This document shows, one piece after another, positions 1 to 6,558 of a DNA stretch of 22,343 bases (positions are counted from its first letter, which is position 1; each line of letters starts with the position of its first letter). Below the pieces are notes generated by a model, which worked only from the letters and a program-made list of their open reading frames with translations, was not told where the DNA came from and did no database searches. Both the position numbers and the translations under genes were made by a program. This DNA is from a virus: IMG/VR virus record IMGVR_UViG_3300023171_000041, positions 1-22,343 of that record. The stretch is one strand, 5' to 3'.

Positions 1-122
1 CCGATCTTACTTCTATAATTGCGGATATTTGTTTCACTTGTACTCATAGCGGCAGCAAATTTTGAGTTGTTATTTTCAAAAAATTCTATTGCTATTTCGT
101 TGATCTTTTTAATTATTTCCAT
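1..122 (-). CDS. Phage repressor, N-terminal part (runs off the left edge)
   Basis: Reading the minus strand from an ATG at 122 gives 40 open codons to the window edge, beginning MEIIKKINEIAIEFF and continuing with a helix-turn-helix-like stretch around residues 18-38 (SKFAAAMSTSETNIRNYRS). This is the pattern of XRE-type or S24-type repressors that open divergent switch regions in Bacteroidota prophages. The gene faces away from the early operon and shares an 88-base region with it that holds paired palindromes, as expected for a lysogeny repressor. The C-terminal part is outside the window, so the presence of an S24 protease domain cannot be judged. That it is a DNA-binding protein is fairly likely; that it is the repressor rests on position. 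Confidence 0.6.
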   Translation of the reverse strand, partial: MEIIKKINEIAIEFFENNNSKFAAAMSTSETNIRNYRSKI

Positions 123-138
123 TTTTCTGAGCCCGATA

Positions 139-154
139 TCGAAATATTGTTCGA
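139..154. promoter_or_regulatory. Candidate repressor operator O1
   Basis: TCGAA, six bases, then TTCGA: a perfect two-arm palindrome in the divergent region between the repressor gene and the early operon. It lies 17 bases upstream of the repressor ATG, so bound protein could control the repressor's own promoter. The same arms and the same 6-base spacer recur 31 bases away. Binding by the repressor is inferred. Confidence 0.6.
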
Positions 155-165
155 AAACACTAGGA

Positions 166-193
166 TTTGTCGAATAAAGTTTCGATACTTGTG
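166..193 (+). promoter_or_regulatory. Candidate early promoter
   Basis: TTTG at 166-169 and TACTTGTG at 186-193 resemble the Bacteroidota -33 (TTTG/TTG) and -7 (TAnnTTTG) elements, with one mismatch in the -7 box and a slightly short spacer of 16 bases. Transcription would start near 200, leaving a very short leader before the ATG at 211. The perfect palindrome ATACTT-GTGT-AAGTAT (185-200) overlaps the -7 element and could be a further operator, perhaps for the Ner-like protein. Confidence 0.4.
170..185. promoter_or_regulatory. Candidate repressor operator O2
   Basis: Second copy of TCGAA-N6-TTCGA, 31 bases (about three helical turns) from the first, so both copies lie on nearly the same face of the DNA. 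It sits between the proposed -33 and -7 elements of the early promoter, where bound repressor would block RNA polymerase. Confidence 0.6.
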
Positions 194-210
194 TAAGTAT
201 TCACGAATAT

Positions 211-435
211 ATGAACATTATGACGATGAAGGACAAAATAATTAGATATCCGGAAAATTTAAGACTTAAGCATCTTATCATAAAATCCGGAATAACCATT
301 AAACATTTAGCTAATGAAATTGGAGTAAGCAGAGAAGTTTTAAGTAATACCGTTAACGGGCATTATAAAGGTGTGAACGTAATTCCGGCACTCCTAAGGC
401 AGCTGGGATTAACAGATGATTCTTCAAACCTGTAG
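211..435 (+). CDS. Ner/Cro-like small HTH regulator
   Basis: A 74-residue protein, nearly all of it a single helix-turn-helix domain (about residues 18-66, including IKHLANEIGVSREVLSNTV). Size, place as first early gene and the shape of the HTH (short helices followed by a segment ending in LLRQLGL) recall the Ner proteins of Mu-like phages, which turn down early transcription once replication has begun. Three in-frame ATGs (211, 220, 226) are possible starts, and the true one cannot be fixed without a Shine-Dalgarno signal. The gene opens the early operon directly behind the operator region, and its stop lies 4 bases before the most likely transposase start. HTH assignment is fairly sure; the Ner role is inferred from context. 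Confidence 0.7.
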   Translation: MNIMTMKDKIIRYPENLRLKHLIIKSGITIKHLANEIGVSREVLSNTVNGHYKGVNVIPALLRQLGLTDDSSNL

Positions 436-439
436 CTGT

Positions 440-2521
440 ATGCAATATTATAATAACAAATTATGCATCACCTATGCGGAGCTAGTGGGGGCAGCTGAAT
501 ATCCCGGCGTCGTTTCGCTAAATGCATTTATCAGCAAATATGATTATATAAATCTGAGCAAAAATAAGAAGCTCGTTGCTCTTCGCAGAGGTAACAGAGG
601 AACAGCGGCGCTTTATGATTTTGAGGCACTGCCAATGCAGATAAAAAACGCAGTAGCTGTTAAATTTAAAGACATCGTGAAATCCGCTCAGCAGGAACCA
701 ATAAAAAAGATGTTGCAGCAGGATTATAAAGCACTGAGTTTTTTTACAAATTATACTTTGCCGAACGGGACAAACCTTAAAGAGAATACAATCAGACAGT
801 ATACTGCAACGGCTGTCGCCCTTAATACAATCGTTACCCTGCTTAATGATACAAAAGCGTGGCGAAAAGCACTGGGAGGTTCTCCGGGATTAACCGGCTC
901 CTTAAAAAACCTCCTGCATGTTTTAGCTTCCCTGCAAACACAATGGGGCTGGAAACTTCCCGCAGGAGAGCGGGCTATGCGCGATAAGATCAGCAAATTT
1001 AAAACCTTCGGTTATGAAAGTCTGATCAGTGGTAAACTCTGCAATGATAATGCAGCAAAGATTGTAGAAAATGAACAGGAAGCAGTCCTGCGGAGAGCGA
1101 TGGCCCTGGGAAGAAATTTTGATGATGTGCAGGTGATGAAAATTTATAACATGACTGCCGCAGTAGCAGGATGGAAAAAAATCAGCCGGGGAACGGTCGC
1201 CAATAAGCGAAGTGAATGGCAGTTATACGCAGATGCAGGGGCCAGAGGTAAGATCAATCACGACAATGTACATGCCATGCAAGTAAAAAGGAGAGCACCA
1301 AAAGCACCGTTGTTATACTGGACGGTAGATGGCTGGGATGTGGAATTGCTTTATCAGCATAGCCAGGTCAATAAAGCAGGACATCAGACAACAAGCTATC
1401 ATAACAGACTAACTGTGGTCGTCGTTTTAGATCCCTGTGAAAAATATCCTGTTGGATATGCAATTGGTACCCACGAAACACCAGTGCTGATCAGGGCGGC
1501 CATCAGAAATGCAGTGAAACATACGGCAGAATTATTCGGTGCTTTTCATCAGGTGCATCAATTACAGACCGATCGTTACGGGAAAGGCGCGCTAACTCCT
1601 TTTTATGAGGCTGTTTCACAAGTGTATACGCCTGCAAGAGCGAAAAATGCTAAAGCAAAGGTCATTGAACCTTACTTCAAACATTTAAATAAGAATCACT
1701 GCCAGGCAAAAACAAACTGGTCAGGCTTTGGGCTCACTGCAAAAAAAGAGCATCAGCCAAATGGAGAATACCTGAACCACATACGTCACAGTTTTCCTGA
1801 TCAAAAAGGTTGTACCGAGCAGATTCACGAGATGATTGCTGTGGAGAGACGGCTAAAAGGCAATGCATATAAAAAGGCTTATGAACAATTGAAAGATGAT
1901 CAGAAATTTATCATTTCGCCGGAAGAATTTTTGTACAGGTTAGGAGAGACATCAGGAGATACCAATAGGCTGACCGGCAATGGTGTGAACTTCCAGGTAA
2001 ACAAGCAAAAGTTTGTATATGACAGTTTCGACCCTCAATTCAGAAAAAATAGAAATGTAAACTGGGTTTTAAAATATGATCCTGCAGACATGAGTAGTGT
2101 ATTGGCTGCAAATACCGACGCCTCTTTAAGATTTATGCTTACCGAAAAGTATGAACAGCCTATGGCATTAGCTGAGCGAATAAACGGGGATATCGCTGAG
2201 CTGGAGAAGGTGAAACGTTATAACAAAGAACTCATCAGTGATATCCTCGATACCCAGGCATGCGACTATCAGCTGATAGATGGACTTATTGGTCGTGTGC
2301 CATTATTGACAGAAACACTGGGGAAACTCTTAATTACTGATAGCGATGGACAGCACAAAAACAATAAAAGCCATGTCCGGCTCATGCAGCGGGCAGCCCA
2401 GATCAATATCAGACAGGAAAACCAGTTCGTAAAACAACAAGCTGAAGAGCAGCTTGCAAGAAGAGAGGCCTATCTCGACTCAAAACTTGATGTAAACCAA
2501 TTTTTAAACAACAGCAATTAA
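440..2521 (+). CDS. MuA-like DDE transposase
   Basis: About 693 residues if it starts at the ATG at 440, 4 bases after the regulator's stop. An earlier in-frame ATG at 416 overlaps the regulator by 20 bases and is less likely. The size matches MuA (663 residues). In numbering from 416, an N-terminal DNA-binding region is followed by an RNase H-fold catalytic core: YWTVDGWDVELLY (first Asp near 305), LQTDRYGKGALTPFYEAV (second Asp near 386) and VIEPYFKHLNK (Glu near 418), the DDE triad. The C-terminal region (about 540-701) would hold the Mu-type beta-barrel and the part contacting the MuB partner. It would bind the element ends, cut and join strands, and drive replicative transposition. The frame is intact, with no stop or frameshift, so activity is plausible. 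Confidence 0.9.
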   Translation: MQYYNNKLCITYAELVGAAEYPGVVSLNAFISKYDYINLSKNKKLVALRRGNRGTAALYDFEALPMQIKNAVAVKFKDIVKSAQQEPIKKMLQQDYKALSFFTNYTLPNGTNLKENTIRQYTATAVALNTIVTLLNDTKAWRKALGGSPGLTGSLKNLLHVLASLQTQWGWKLPAGERAMRDKISKFKTFGYESLISGKLCNDNAAKIVENEQEAVLRRAMALGRNFDDVQVMKIYNMTAAVAGWKKISRGTVANKRSEWQLYADAGARGKINHDNVHAMQVKRRAPKAPLLYWTVDGWDVELLYQHSQVNKAGHQTTSYHNRLTVVVVLDPCEKYPVGYAIGTHETPVLIRAAIRNAVKHTAELFGAFHQVHQLQTDRYGKGALTPFYEAVSQVYTPARAKNAKAKVIEPYFKHLNKNHCQAKTNWSGFGLTAKKEHQPNGEYLNHIRHSFPDQKGCTEQIHEMIAVERRLKGNAYKKAYEQLKDDQKFIISPEEFLYRLGETSGDTNRLTGNGVNFQVNKQKFVYDSFDPQFRKNRNVNWVLKYDPADMSSVLAANTDASLRFMLTEKYEQPMALAERINGDIAELEKVKRYNKELISDILDTQACDYQLIDGLIGRVPLLTETLGKLLITDSDGQHKNNKSHVRLMQRAAQINIRQENQFVKQQAEEQLARREAYLDSKLDVNQFLNNSN

Positions 2522-2522
2522 T

Positions 2523-3455
2523 ATGAAAGAAGAATTAAAGATCCAGATAGTTGATGCACTTGAATATTGGATGGTTCAACATCCCGGCGTATCCCAGAAT
2601 GATATTGCAGCTAGTGCAGATATAAATGCCGGTTATCTGATGAATATGAGAAAAAAGGACTTTAACATTCGGTCCGGCGCCAGAATTGTACAGATATCTG
2701 ATAAATATTTTTTAAGAGTTGCCCGGTTTGTAGGTTTTGAAATCGCACTGAAGCACTGGGAAACCCGGACGACGATTCAATTAAAAGATGTGCTGACCAG
2801 TCTTTCAATCGCCAAAGCGAACAGTGAAACCACAGTTTTAATAGGTGAAACAGGTTGCGGTAAAACCTATAGTCTTGACACTTTCAAGAGTAAATTTCCC
2901 ACAGAAGTATTTACCGTTAAAGTTGGGGCTTCGGATAATCTGAGGGATCTGATTGCAAAAGTGCTGACGGCCCTGAAAATTACTTGTCCTAAATATACAA
3001 GTTCGGCCCGGCTGGGGCAGGTTGCTTTACGTCTGAAAATCCTTAAGGAACAAGGTTTAATGCCTGTACTCGTTTTTGATGAGGCGGAATATATGAAGTA
3101 CGCTGCATTATGTGCCTTTAAAGAACTATACGATGTCCTGCATAAGGATTGTGCCCTCGTATTGATAGGTACAAACGAGTTGCTCACCAATATAGAAAAG
3201 TTGCTGAAGACCAAAAAACCAGGAATAGCGCAGTTATTCAGGCGGATTAAATTCAGGATCCATGAATTACCGGCAATAGATAAAAGGTTTGAGCAGTTCC
3301 TGAATGGTACCGAACCATCTCTTAAAAAATGGCTGCAGCAGCACTGTGATAATTATGGCGAGCTGCATGATGTGATGGTTCCGGCTTTTGCTGAAGCTGA
3401 AAGGAGTAATCTGCCGGTTACGTTAGACCTGGTAAAAACAGTATTGGGCATATGA
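2523..3455 (+). CDS. MuB-like AAA+ ATPase (transposition target selection)
   Basis: 310 residues, the same size and domain order as MuB: an N-terminal HTH (about residues 20-60, SQNDIAASADINAGYLMNMR) followed by an AAA+ domain. Walker A is GETGCGKT at 108-115, Walker B is VLVFDEAE at 182-189, and a sensor-1-like LIGTNEL lies near 214-220. MuB proteins form ATP-dependent filaments on target DNA, deliver targets to the transposase and give target immunity. The gene starts one base after the transposase stop, the classic A-B order of Mu-like elements, so the two are surely co-transcribed. All nucleotide-binding residues are present. A TniB-type name would be equally defensible from sequence alone, but the HTH plus AAA+ layout favours MuB. 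Confidence 0.88.
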   Translation: MKEELKIQIVDALEYWMVQHPGVSQNDIAASADINAGYLMNMRKKDFNIRSGARIVQISDKYFLRVARFVGFEIALKHWETRTTIQLKDVLTSLSIAKANSETTVLIGETGCGKTYSLDTFKSKFPTEVFTVKVGASDNLRDLIAKVLTALKITCPKYTSSARLGQVALRLKILKEQGLMPVLVFDEAEYMKYAALCAFKELYDVLHKDCALVLIGTNELLTNIEKLLKTKKPGIAQLFRRIKFRIHELPAIDKRFEQFLNGTEPSLKKWLQQHCDNYGELHDVMVPAFAEAERSNLPVTLDLVKTVLGI

Positions 3456-4078
3456 AAAGAGGAATTACACCAGCCGAACTGGACGCTATAAAATTTGAAG
3501 TATTTGATTTTGATGCAGAATGGTTTGAAGCATTTGACCAGCCTGAGATTACAGGCGTGTGGTTTATCTGGGGCCACAGCAGCAACGGAAAAACCAGTTT
3601 CACCTTAAAGCTGATCAAATACCTTACTACTTTTGGCAAAAAGGTAGTCTATAACAGTCTTGAAGAAGGGCGACGTAAAACAATGCAAAATGCATTCCGC
3701 AGGGCGGGTATGAGGGAAGTAACCGGCAAGGTTCTCCTCGTTCAGGAGTCAATGGAAGAGTCCGCCCTGCGACTTAAAAAGCGGGGCAGTGCCGATGTCC
3801 TGGTGATTGATAGTTTTCAATATGCGGGTCTTTCTTTTAAACAATATCTGGCCTTTAAAAAACTATACCCTAAAAAGCTTATCATTATTATCAGTCAGGC
3901 TGAAGGTAAAACACCAAAAGGAAGAGCAGCAAAAGACGTCATGTTTGATGCCGATCTCAAAGTATGGGTAGAAGGGCACAGGGCAATCTCTAAAGGCAGA
4001 TATATAGGTAAAAAAGGATACTATACAAACTGGATTGACGGAGCAGCGCGATACTGGGGACAGGAGCTACTGGACTGA
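3452..4078 (+). CDS. DnaB/RadA-type RecA-fold ATPase
   Basis: 208 residues with a RecA-like nucleotide-binding core. Walker A is GHSSNGKT at 41-48. The strand with the likely catalytic Glu reads VVYNSLEEG (64-72), as in DnaB and RadA, and Walker B is VLVID at 116-120. A Gln after a run of Ile (IIIISQ, about 147-152) matches the position of a RecA-family sensor. A basic tail (KGRYIGKKGYY) could contact DNA. It overlaps the MuB-like gene by 4 bases (ATGA). It lacks the DnaB N-terminal domain and is about half the length of a replicative helicase. Likely an accessory replication or recombination ATPase for the element; the exact role is not known to me, and canonical Mu has no such protein. Confidence 0.7.
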   Translation: MKRGITPAELDAIKFEVFDFDAEWFEAFDQPEITGVWFIWGHSSNGKTSFTLKLIKYLTTFGKKVVYNSLEEGRRKTMQNAFRRAGMREVTGKVLLVQESMEESALRLKKRGSADVLVIDSFQYAGLSFKQYLAFKKLYPKKLIIIISQAEGKTPKGRAAKDVMFDADLKVWVEGHRAISKGRYIGKKGYYTNWIDGAARYWGQELLD

Positions 4079-4079
4079 G

Positions 4080-4481
4080 ATGGATAACCAGATACAAAGA
4101 ATCTGTCAATTACTCACGTGGACGCCAGAAGCCTATTGTTTACACCAATACACAGAATATGAACTCTGCATTGCCAGGATATGCCAGCGTTTGCCAGGAG
4201 CAGCCCGTTTGCTTCGCTATTCTACTCCCTTCCGTATTTTTTACAATAATGAGTGGGCATGGAGAAATGAAAACGAGTTTATTCCCTTCGCAAATAGTCT
4301 TACAGAAGATTTGCTGGATATCGACGAAGAAGGGGTTAGTATTTATAAGGGAATGGAATATGGAACACCCTTACTAATAGAAGAATATTGCAGTACACAT
4401 GCTGCACAACAACTTTTCTACAACGAAGAGTTTACTACAAAATATTGTCAAATAGTTGATCATCTGCTAGCTTATGTCTAA
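4080..4481 (+). CDS. Small early-operon protein of unknown function
   Basis: 133 residues from the ATG at 4080, one base after the preceding stop. An upstream in-frame ATG at 4035 would give 148 residues but overlap the ATPase gene by 44 bases, so 4080 is preferred. The protein is rich in aromatic residues and Glu (FYNNEWAWRNENEFIPF), has no signal peptide, membrane segment or motif I recognise, and looks like a compact cytoplasmic domain. It overlaps the next gene by 8 bases, so translation is probably coupled. Position suggests a helper in replication or transposition, but nothing in the sequence shows this. Confidence 0.6.
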   Translation: MDNQIQRICQLLTWTPEAYCLHQYTEYELCIARICQRLPGAARLLRYSTPFRIFYNNEWAWRNENEFIPFANSLTEDLLDIDEEGVSIYKGMEYGTPLLIEEYCSTHAAQQLFYNEEFTTKYCQIVDHLLAYV

Positions 4482-4779
4482 AATATTAGGTCCCGAAAAC
4501 ATTATCAGCGTGGTCTGCGAATCGCTGGACATTTCTGATATCACTATCCCTATCAGAAGAACAGATCTCACCTATGCCCGTTTTATTGCAGTCATGTTAT
4601 TGCTGCGGCATACAAAGCTATCCTATGAAGAAATAGGCCGTGTACTTGGAAGGGACAAAACGACTATATACTGGGCAGAAGCGAGGTGTAAGGAACTGGT
4701 AAAAACCAATAACGGCCATTTCATTTCGAGATGGAGCCAAGTAAACGAAAAATTGAAAACTTATAAACAACAGCTTTAA
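4474..4779 (+). CDS. DnaA domain IV-like DNA-binding protein
   Basis: 101 residues. The middle part (about 32-78) matches the C-terminal DNA-binding domain of DnaA: ARFIAVMLLLRHTKLSYEEIG is the helical lead-in, and LGRDKTTIYWAEARCKEL (58-75) parallels the DnaA signature GRDHTTVLHA. DnaA domain IV recognises DnaA boxes at replication origins; here it stands alone, without the AAA+ domain. It could bind element-specific sites, recruit replication proteins, or act as a regulator. It lies between unknown early genes and overlaps the preceding one by 8 bases. Domain recognition is fairly firm; function is inferred. Confidence 0.7.
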   Translation: MSKILGPENIISVVCESLDISDITIPIRRTDLTYARFIAVMLLLRHTKLSYEEIGRVLGRDKTTIYWAEARCKELVKTNNGHFISRWSQVNEKLKTYKQQL

Positions 4780-4790
4780 AGATATAAAAT

Positions 4791-5432
4791 ATGGAAAATA
4801 CAGCAATTAATTTAACGACAAGCGAGCTTAAATTTTTATTAGCGAAGAGAGAAAAAGAAGAGAGAGAACTTCTGGAGAAACAAAAACGTGAATATATCGC
4901 CGTCAGAGACAATAATATTGAGACCCTGGTAGACGAGGCAGAACAGTTAGGACTTGCATTAAGTCGTTTTAAGCTTAAGGTGCATGCCATTATGGATGAG
5001 CAGGCGGATAAGCTTGCCGCCTATGGTAAACTTAGAGGAAATAGTAAAGGAGGTTTTGCGATTACCAACAGTTCAAAAGACCTGAAGGTAGTTCGCCGCC
5101 GCGATACTGAGCCGGTATGGGATGAAAGAGCAGTCAAAGCCATAGAACTGATCAAAGACTTCCTGGGTACTACCATTAAAAAGCGCGATGTAAAGCTTTA
5201 TGAGATACTCATCAAGTTTCTGGAGCGCAACATAAAGGGTGACCTGGAATATTCGAAAGTATTTGGTTTGATGGAACATGAAGATAAATTCGACGATCAA
5301 CGCTGGAGAGAAGGGCTGCGTTTACTTAAAGAAAGTTATTCTATTTCATTAAAGAGTTTTGGATATGAGTTTAAGCAAAAAACATATGCAGGGAAATGGG
5401 ATTCACTCGGATTAAATTTTTCAAGCCTCTAG
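4791..5432 (+). CDS. DUF3164-like early phage protein
   Basis: 213 residues resembling the DUF3164 family, which is found in the early operons of Mu-like phages. The N-terminal third is charged and probably coiled-coil (residues 10-75, with LAKREKEERELLEKQKREY). The middle carries FAITNSSKDLKVVRRRD, and the C-terminal half is helical with many charged residues. No catalytic motif is visible. The family's molecular role is not established; position suggests a part in replication. The start at 4791 follows the DnaA-like gene by 11 bases and no better ATG lies nearby. Confidence 0.7.
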   Translation: MENTAINLTTSELKFLLAKREKEERELLEKQKREYIAVRDNNIETLVDEAEQLGLALSRFKLKVHAIMDEQADKLAAYGKLRGNSKGGFAITNSSKDLKVVRRRDTEPVWDERAVKAIELIKDFLGTTIKKRDVKLYEILIKFLERNIKGDLEYSKVFGLMEHEDKFDDQRWREGLRLLKESYSISLKSFGYEFKQKTYAGKWDSLGLNFSSL

Positions 5433-5436
5433 CCAC

Positions 5437-5682
5437 ATGAAGCAGTCCCTATTTACCCAAATTTCAAAAGTAACCGATCGCCGGGGCGAACTGATTTCAC
5501 TACCCTCCAAAGAGGAAGCAGAATGCCTATTTAAAGCTGTTGCCGAAGACAAGTGCGAGGATGCTTTCCGCAGGATCTTCCAGTTGTACAGATTCGGAAA
5601 AATGCCCGAAAGTTATGCCGAAGAAGAGATCAGCAATTTAATTGCAGAGGCATTCAGACAGGGTGCTAAAAACTTCAGATAA
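5437..5682 (+). CDS. Small early-operon protein, last gene of the operon
   Basis: 81 residues, mostly helical and charged (SKEEAECLFKAVAEDKCEDAF, then SYAEEEISNLIAEAFRQG). No motif recognised, no signal peptide or membrane segment. It starts 4 bases after the DUF3164-like gene and is followed 15 bases later by a strong hairpin terminator, which marks it as the end of the early transcript. Coding is supported by the tight spacing and by Bacteroidota-like composition. Confidence 0.6.
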   Translation: MKQSLFTQISKVTDRRGELISLPSKEEAECLFKAVAEDKCEDAFRRIFQLYRFGKMPESYAEEEISNLIAEAFRQGAKNFR

Positions 5683-5697
5683 TGGGCCGTTTTGTTT

Positions 5698-5735
5698 AAG
5701 AAGCCATGCATTTTGCATGGCTTCTTTATTTGGTA
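5698..5735 (+). terminator. Strong intrinsic terminator closing the early operon
   Basis: A 13-bp perfect stem, AAGAAGCCATGCA with its exact complement, and a 3-base loop TTT (5698-5726), followed by a T-rich stretch. On the opposite strand the hairpin is not followed by Ts, so it works for rightward transcription only. It separates the early genes from the next promoter, so the gene at 5788 is controlled independently. Confidence 0.85.
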
Positions 5736-5742
5736 ACTTTTC

Positions 5743-5771
5743 TTGTAATCAGGACTTTGATGTTATTTTTG
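5743..5771 (+). promoter_or_regulatory. Bacteroidota-type promoter for the HTH gene at 5788
   Basis: TTG at 5743-5745, an 18-base spacer, then TATTTTTG at 5764-5771, a full match to the Bacteroidota -7 consensus TAnnTTTG. Transcription would begin near 5778, giving a leader of about 10 bases before the ATG at 5788. It lies immediately after the early terminator. Confidence 0.65.
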
Positions 5772-5787
5772 TATCAAACAACTATCC

Positions 5788-5991
5788 ATGCGTGATCCCG
5801 AACTTAAAAGACAAAGAGACAACTTAATTTACCAGCGTTACTGCCAGTTATGGGGAGAACAACAACTTCGTGAAGAAGTGATCTGGCCAATACTCACCGC
5901 CGAATTCCACCTAACTCAGCGAACAATTTACAGGATCATCCTGCAGCAGACAAAATTACCCTTGTCTAATCAGGAAGACACTATTAAGTAA
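5788..5991 (+). CDS. Small HTH protein, candidate late-gene activator
   Basis: 67 residues, almost wholly one helical DNA-binding unit. The N-terminal part is rich in Arg, Gln and Tyr (residues 1-25); the second half, LTAEFHLTQRTIYRIILQQ (about 36-54), reads as a helix-turn-helix like those ending Mor/C-type or sigma-4-like regulators. It has its own promoter behind a strong terminator, between the early and the structural genes, where Mu carries its middle/late activators Mor and C. Its end overlaps by 8 bases the end of the minus-strand gene that follows, so the two converge. The activator role is inferred from position and HTH; it is shorter than Mor (129 residues), and a different regulator remains possible. 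Confidence 0.55.
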   Translation: MRDPELKRQRDNLIYQRYCQLWGEQQLREEVIWPILTAEFHLTQRTIYRIILQQTKLPLSNQEDTIK

Positions 5992-6526
5992 TGAAATTGT
6001 TCGCCGTACCGATGATCAGTTCAGGGTCGGCCGACCGATGATTTTTCGTCTCGTCTGCACTCTCATCAAGTAACTGCGTCTGGTAATCCGTCACTGTTAC
6101 AATCAGCCGGTCATGATTTATATCCTCCCGCTCTGACACACGGCTCAGCGCCGTGAAACCAATCCCGGAAATTCCTTCCAGCACTTTAAAGACTGCCTCA
6201 TTAAACTCCAGAAACTGTAGTGCTTTTTCCTGATCGGGAGCTCCCAGATGACTGTCAGCTATATTTTCAAATACCGTATGTATACGGATAATTCCCGTTC
6301 CTTTTTGAACCTTATAAGTCGCAGGAGTCCATTTAAACGTGGTAAAGCTGATAAATACTGCAGGGTACAGTATTTTTGGGTCAGGGATGTTGCTCAATAC
6401 CTGGCTATTGTATTTATCTATCCACTGTACCGAGGGCAGAGCCCCCGGCAGGCTCTGATCAAACGTTAATTTCTCTTTCAGGTGATTACTCAATGCCCTG
6501 AAAACATTTCCTTTTATACTCATCAT
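5984..6526 (-). CDS. Candidate tail terminator / tail completion protein
   Basis: 180 residues with a mixed alpha/beta pattern: a helical start (NVFRALSNHLKEKL), a strand pair around YPAVFISFTTFKW and KGTGIIRIHTVFENIAD (about 54-88), and a later strand LIVTVTDYQTQLLD. This ordering resembles tail terminator or neck proteins of the gpU / Mu gp37 kind, which cap the tube and sheath after elongation stops. It is the last gene of a minus-strand operon behind the tape measure. No family is recognised with certainty. If correct, it caps the tail end where a head would attach, and R-type tailocins also need such a cap. Two consecutive ATGs open the gene; either could be the start. Confidence 0.5.
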   Translation of the reverse strand: MMSIKGNVFRALSNHLKEKLTFDQSLPGALPSVQWIDKYNSQVLSNIPDPKILYPAVFISFTTFKWTPATYKVQKGTGIIRIHTVFENIADSHLGAPDQEKALQFLEFNEAVFKVLEGISGIGFTALSRVSEREDINHDRLIVTVTDYQTQLLDESADETKNHRSADPELIIGTANNFIT

Positions 6527-6558
6527 ATTTGTTTTATAAATTTATACTAAACTGTTCC

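Noticed and set aside
5642-5827. Open frame of 61 codons spanning the terminator and promoter
   Set aside because: It runs through the perfect hairpin and the -7 box and overlaps the better-supported gene at 5788 in another frame.
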